From Bradyrhizobium septentrionale (GTDB taxonomy: Bacteria > Pseudomonadota > Alphaproteobacteria > Rhizobiales > Xanthobacteraceae): DNA of 64,000 nucleotides. The stretch is taken from contig NZ_CP088285.1 in NCBI RefSeq assembly GCF_011516645.4, positions 8,884,501 through 8,948,500 on the forward strand, read 5' to 3'. Made by a program: the position numbers and the translations under genes. Positions 60,624 through 64,000 of this stretch are shown here, one piece after another. The notes below the pieces were generated by a model. The model was given only the letters and a program-made list of their open reading frames with translations, was not told the origin of the DNA and did no database searches. Each line of letters opens with the position of its first letter. The first letter of the stretch is position 1.

Positions 60624-61021
60624 TGCTCGGCCGTGACGACGAGCTTGTTCTCGACCGAGCCGGTCTCGCCCTGCACCTTGGCGCCGAGCGACAATTGCCA
60701 GCGGCCGGCCATGCCGAAGGTCGCCTTGAACCGGTAGGTGCCGGGTTCGGTGCCCGGCATCGGCGTCACCGTGGTGGCCATCTCCTGCATGCCGTCGGGC
60801 GCCATGTCGAGCCGGGTCGAGAAAATGACCGCGTCGGGAACGGCTTTTCCGGTGGTCTTGTCGACCAGCCGCACCGTGACGATGCGATCGGCCCCGGCCT
60901 TGACCGTCGGCTGGGTGAGCTGGAATTCGTAGTTCTTGATCTCGGCGCGGGCGGGCGCACCCGCCAGGGCAACGCCGATCAGCGCGGCCGCAGCGGCGCA
61001 CGCCAGGTGGAAAGTCTTCAT
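60620..61021 (-). CDS. FixH/YtkA-like periplasmic protein
   Basis: 133 residues. Signal peptide ends GAPARAEI. Ig-like fold: YEFQLTQPTVKAGADRIVTV, then LVDKTTGKAVPDAVIFSTRL and a Met-rich loop (DMAPDGMQEMATTVTPMPG), ending YRFKATFGMAGRWQLSLGAK. FixH-like/YtkA-like domains are often found with copper enzymes. It is first in the cusB-cusA unit (4-bp overlap). The Met loop may bind Cu(I). Confidence 0.8.
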   Translation of the reverse strand: MKTFHLACAAAAALIGVALAGAPARAEIKNYEFQLTQPTVKAGADRIVTVRLVDKTTGKAVPDAVIFSTRLDMAPDGMQEMATTVTPMPGTEPGTYRFKATFGMAGRWQLSLGAKVQGETGSVENKLVVTAEQ

Positions 61022-61121
61022 GGTTATGATCCTCGATACGTCTGATGCACCGCGTGAGCGGCATGCGACGACACGCGCGCCGTCAGGCGCACGCGTCAGC
61101 GATCAGGCGCTTGCGCGCCCG

Positions 61122-61538
61122 TCAGACGTGGGTTCGAGGCGGATGATCGGGAGGTTTGGCACCGAGGCCGTCAAGCAGGCGGTCATCGCGCGCGACGAAT
61201 CCGCCTTGCGATGGTTCGCGTGCGATCAGCGACACGGCTCCGGCAGGAAGCGGCAGCGAGACGCTCAGCATGCAGAGCGCAAGGAACGGACAGTCGTCGC
61301 AGCCCTTGCTCTTGGTCTGGTCCGGACAGCACGGCATGTCGTCCGCCATCGCCTGCCCCGACATGGCTTGGTCGGACATTGCCTGGTCCGACATGGCCTT
61401 GTGGCCGGACATCGCCTGCATGGCGATGGCCGACGCATCCGGCATCATCCGGGCAAATGCCGGCGCCACGGGCGCGAGCAACAGCCCGGCCGCGACGAGC
61501 AGCAGAATCCAGAGATTGGCGAGCCGCCTCACATGCAT
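61122..61538 (-). CDS. Met-repeat, Cys-rich membrane-anchored protein
   Basis: 138 residues. A membrane helix (LWILLLVAAGLLLAPVAPAF) precedes a Met tract built from a five-residue repeat (SDQAM, SDQAM, SGQAM). Then a Cys cluster (DDMPCCPDQTKSKGCDDCPF) and a second hydrophobic part (LALCMLSVSLPLPAGAVSLI). Both could bind Cu(I). It is 100 bp upstream of the fixH-like gene on the same strand. I know it as a hypothetical protein near copper genes. Confidence 0.7.
   Translation of the reverse strand: MHVRRLANLWILLLVAAGLLLAPVAPAFARMMPDASAIAMQAMSGHKAMSDQAMSDQAMSGQAMADDMPCCPDQTKSKGCDDCPFLALCMLSVSLPLPAGAVSLIAREPSQGGFVARDDRLLDGLGAKPPDHPPRTHV
61352..61412. repeat. 15-bp tandem repeat coding for the Met tract
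   Basis: Near-identical 15-bp units (gacatggcctggtcg type) encode SDQAM. Four units are visible, the last ones diverged. Confidence 0.6.
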
Positions 61539-61667
61539 ACCCGTTTGTCGCACGGATCAATGCAACCTGCAAATTCACGATTCCGCCAGCTTGACCTCGC
61601 CCGATGGCGTATCGGGACGTCCCCGGCACGAAGAAAGCCCTGCGGCTGTCGATTCGGGTGCGTCCCG

Positions 61668-62576
61668 TCAGCGGGACTGAGCGTAGGGTGCAGCATTCAT
61701 CAGCAGCACACCAAAAAGCAGGACCAGATAGAGCATCGAAAACACGAACAGGCGACGAGCTGGCCGCCATTCCTTGTCGTCGCTCCGACGTACCTGCCAT
61801 GCGAGAACAATCAAGATCGCTCCCAGCACCGCCGCGGCCGCGCCATAGATGGCTCCCGCGAACCCCAGTGCACAAGGCAGCAGTGAGATGGGAACCAAAA
61901 GCACGCTATAGAGAAGAATCTGGCGCTTTGTTTCGGGCTTGCCGGCCACGACCGGCAACATCGGCACACCGGCGCGGGCGTATTCCCCGGCAAGATTAAG
62001 CGACAGCGCCCAGAAGTGCGGTGGCGTCCACAGGAAGATGATCAGAAACAGGATGAGCGGCTCGAGCCCAACTTGTCCGGTGACCGCAACCCAGCCGATC
62101 ACCGGAGGGAGCGCACCGGCGGCACCGCCAATGACGATGTTTTGCGGTGTTCGGCGTTTGAGCCACATCGTGTAGACGACGACGTAAAAGAAAATTGTGA
62201 AAGCAAGCAGCGCAGCAGCGGCCATGTTCAGCAAAGTGCCGAGGGCCAGGACGGCGCACGCGCCGAGCATCAATCCGAAGGCCAATGCTTCCGAGCGCGA
62301 TACACGGCCGCTGGGAATTGGACGGATGGCCGTACGCGCCATCACCGCATCGATGTCGGCGTCGTACCACATATTGAGCGCAGCTGCGGCGCCGGCTCCC
62401 GCAGCAATGCAGACGAGAGCAGCGACGCCGGTGACGGGATCGATGCCGCCTGGCGCGACCATGAGACCGACCAGTGCGGTAAAGACGACCAGCGACATGA
62501 CGCGCGGTTTCGTCAGTGCGACGTAGTCTCCGATGTTGGCATAGCTCCGGCGAAGAATTGAACGATTGATTTGCAC
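61668..62576 (-). CDS. ctaB: Protohaem IX farnesyltransferase (haem O synthase)
   Basis: 302 residues, GTG start with GAGG upstream. UbiA-type prenyltransferase: [20 protein letters not shown], then the Asp-rich site [20 protein letters not shown] and [20 protein letters not shown]. About eight membrane helices. It makes haem O for the oxidase encoded just upstream. The length is normal. Confidence 0.93.
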   Translation of the reverse strand: MQINRSILRRSYANIGDYVALTKPRVMSLVVFTALVGLMVAPGGIDPVTGVAALVCIAAGAGAAAALNMWYDADIDAVMARTAIRPIPSGRVSRSEALAFGLMLGACAVLALGTLLNMAAAALLAFTIFFYVVVYTMWLKRRTPQNIVIGGAAGALPPVIGWVAVTGQVGLEPLILFLIIFLWTPPHFWALSLNLAGEYARAGVPMLPVVAGKPETKRQILLYSVLLVPISLLPCALGFAGAIYGAAAAVLGAILIVLAWQVRRSDDKEWRPARRLFVFSMLYLVLLFGVLLMNAAPYAQSR

Positions 62577-62653
62577 GAGATTGATTCCTCGTCAGTTCGA
62601 TACTCAAAAGGCCATCGGTTGAAGGCCTTGTTCGCAGCACAACCGTCCTGCTT

Positions 62654-63061
62654 CTAGCTCGCCGACGCGAAAAACATGACCCGAAGCAGATGCGTGTAGT
62701 CGGATTCGAACACCATGATCGCGACAAAAACCAGCACCAGCACCGGCGGCAACAGGATGGCGTAGGCCAACGCCAACCGCTCCCAGGCCATGTGCATGAA
62801 CACAGCGACGATCAGGCCGGCCTTCAGCACCATGAACAGCAGGATCAGTGACCAACGGAGATGGCCATGGATGCCAAAGAAGTCGACGAGATAGGAGCAG
62901 GTGCTGAGCACGAACAACCATCCCCAGACCACGAGATAGAGCTTGATCGGGTGCTGCTGGCCCTCGACGTGCGTGGCTCCCGATGCGACTGCGTCATGCA
63001 CATAAGTGTGGAGCGCATGTTGCGTTGCCTGCCCTTCCACATGTACCGCTGCGTTTGTCAT
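62654..63061 (-). CDS. Cytochrome c oxidase subunit IV family protein
   Basis: 135 residues, RBS GAGGTGG. N-terminal soluble part rich in His (VEGQATQHALHTYVHDAVAS, then THVEGQQHPIKLYLVVWGWL). Three helices follow: LFVLSTCSYLVDFFGIHG, LLFMVLKAGLIVAVFMHMAW, and LLPPVLVLVFVAIMVFESDY. The HMAWE motif is typical of the CyoD/CtaF-like subunit IV. It comes 8 bp after the subunit III gene. Confidence 0.88.
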   Translation of the reverse strand: MTNAAVHVEGQATQHALHTYVHDAVASGATHVEGQQHPIKLYLVVWGWLFVLSTCSYLVDFFGIHGHLRWSLILLFMVLKAGLIVAVFMHMAWERLALAYAILLPPVLVLVFVAIMVFESDYTHLLRVMFFASAS

Positions 63062-63069
63062 GCACCACC

Positions 63070-63792
63070 TCACCAGAGATAGAAAAAGGCAAAGATGAAC
63101 ACCCACACGAGATCGACGAAGTGCCAGTACAGGCCGGTGATCTCGACGATCTCGTAATGCCCCTTCCGGCTCGTGAAGAAGCCACGCCGCTCGACGTCGA
63201 AATCTCCCCGCCAGACCTTGCGCGCAATCGCGATCAGGAAGATCACGCCGATCGTCACGTGCGTGCCGTGGAAGCCGGTGATCATGAAGAAGCATGAACC
63301 AAACTGCGCCGCGCCCCACGGGTTGCCCCATGGCCGCACGCCCTCCATGATCAGCTTGGTCCATTCGAAGGCCTGCATTCCGACGAAGGTTGCGCCGAAC
63401 GCCGCGGTGGCCAGCATCAAGGCCGCCGTTTTGACGCGATCGCGGCGATAACCGAAATTGACGGCCATCGCCATCGTCCCGCTACTCGAGATCAGGATGA
63501 ACGTCATGATGGCGATCAGGATCAGCGGGACGTGCTGGCCCGCGATATTGAGCGCGAAGACTTCGCTTGGGTTGGGCCACGGCACGGTCGTCGACATCCG
63601 CGCCGTCATGTACGACAGCAGGAAGCAGCTGAAGATAAAGGTGTCGCTCAAGAGGAAGATCCACATCATGGCCTTGCCCCAGGACACGTGCTTGAAGGCA
63701 CGCTGGTCCGAGGCCCAGTCTGCGGCGATGCCTCGCCATCCGGGTATCGTTCCGGGCGGCGCGTTGGGGGTTGCCAGTGTGGTTTCCGTCAT
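63070..63792 (-). CDS. Cytochrome c oxidase subunit III family protein
   Basis: 240 residues with about five to seven membrane helices, RBS AGGAAG. WGKAMMWIFLLSDTFIFSCF, then FVGMQAFEWTKLIMEGVRPW and MITGFHGTHVTIGVIFLIAI (the GFHGxHV motif), ending VEITGLYWHFVDLVWVFIFA. Resembles CoxO/CoxP of the CoxMNOP oxidase of Bradyrhizobium. It starts 15 bp after the stop of another subunit III-like gene. Confidence 0.92.
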   Translation of the reverse strand: MTETTLATPNAPPGTIPGWRGIAADWASDQRAFKHVSWGKAMMWIFLLSDTFIFSCFLLSYMTARMSTTVPWPNPSEVFALNIAGQHVPLILIAIMTFILISSSGTMAMAVNFGYRRDRVKTAALMLATAAFGATFVGMQAFEWTKLIMEGVRPWGNPWGAAQFGSCFFMITGFHGTHVTIGVIFLIAIARKVWRGDFDVERRGFFTSRKGHYEIVEITGLYWHFVDLVWVFIFAFFYLW

Positions 63793-63807
63793 CGCTTCCT
63801 GCCCTCG

Positions 63808-64000
63808 CTAGCTGAGCAACTGGCGACAGATGTCGACGATATTGTCGGTCCAGCCCGTCAGCAGACCGAGCAAGACCAGCCAGACCAACAACAGGAAATG
63901 CCAATAGATCGCGCAGAGCTCCACGCTCAGGCGCACCTGCATCATCGGCGCGCCGCGCCACACCTTTGCGGTCGTCCTGCCGAGCGCAACCAGTCCGCCC
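63808..64000 (-). CDS. Second subunit III-like protein, C-terminal part (cut by window edge)
   Basis: The frame is open to the right edge. It reads KVWRGAPMMQVRLSVELCAI, then YWHFLLLVWLVLLGLLTGWT and ends DICRQLLS. This is the last helix of a haem-copper oxidase subunit III. Two adjacent subunit III-like genes are a known feature of coxMNOP. The rest of the operon is outside. Confidence 0.8.
   Translation of the reverse strand, partial: GGLVALGRTTAKVWRGAPMMQVRLSVELCAIYWHFLLLVWLVLLGLLTGWTDNIVDICRQLLS

Overview
The window looks like the chromosome of a Bradyrhizobium-type alphaproteobacterium (family Nitrobacteraceae). The pointers are high G+C, FixK/FNR-type TTGAT-N4-ATCAA boxes, the palindromic intergenic repeats typical of this group, and many small Gly/His/Tyr-rich secreted proteins. 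Rhizobial IS66, IS1380, IS3 and IS1182 elements and a CoxMNOP-like oxidase cluster with ctaB point the same way. No search could be run, so the genus is an inference.

1-12 kb is ordinary chromosome: the C-terminal part of a caspase-like protein, a decayed LysR gene, then a stress block. That block holds a universal stress protein, a Spy-like protein, a CaxA-type Ca2+/H+ antiporter and a Gly-rich secreted protein, with four FixK-like boxes in 3 kb, which suggests a micro-oxic regulon. It is followed by an acyltransferase, an HD hydrolase, tRNA-Tyr, rlmB, small secreted proteins and a NicO-type metal transporter.

12.1-34.6 kb is a genomic island integrated in tRNA-Thr(TGT). A 47-bp direct repeat (12087-12133 and 34548-34594) marks attL and attR. 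A tyrosine integrase sits beside attR. It is preceded by a divergent regulatory switch with a 15-bp perfect inverted repeat, an AlpA/excisionase-like gene, a TSCPD-domain gene, a RepA-like ATPase and an iteron array. Further left are a split phage head-maturation (ClpP-like) protease, a terminase-small-subunit-like HTH gene, and accessory genes that could be anti-phage or toxic: an HsdR-N nuclease, a NYN nuclease and a membrane-GAF protein. Without its insertion sequences the island is about 13.8 kb, and its gene set resembles a decayed phage satellite (capsid-forming PICI type). Three insertion events can be undone to the base. An IS66 lies inside another IS66, which lies inside a DUF3892-like gene, and an IS3 element splits the protease gene. 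In each host gene, removing the insert and one target-site copy restores the reading frame.

34.6-45.5 kb is a patchwork of remnants (recombinase tail), an IS1182 element (CTAG duplication), a third IS66 (ATTTTCCT duplication) 11 bp before a small gene, and then core genes: a cyclase-like/SRPBCC fusion and an SCP2-like plus alpha/beta hydrolase pair. 45.5-54.2 kb holds an Omp31-type porin, a lipoprotein, a MarR regulator divergent from a flavin monooxygenase, a TPR protein, a dehydrogenase and an MFS transporter.

54.3-64 kb is a metal and respiration block, all on the minus strand: a CDF transporter, a CusF-like protein, a cupredoxin, the CusA and CusB efflux pump, a FixH-like protein and a Met-rich protein. 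After these come ctaB, a subunit IV gene, a subunit III gene and a second, partial subunit III-like gene of a haem-copper oxidase. Copper efflux and copper-enzyme assembly therefore lie side by side.
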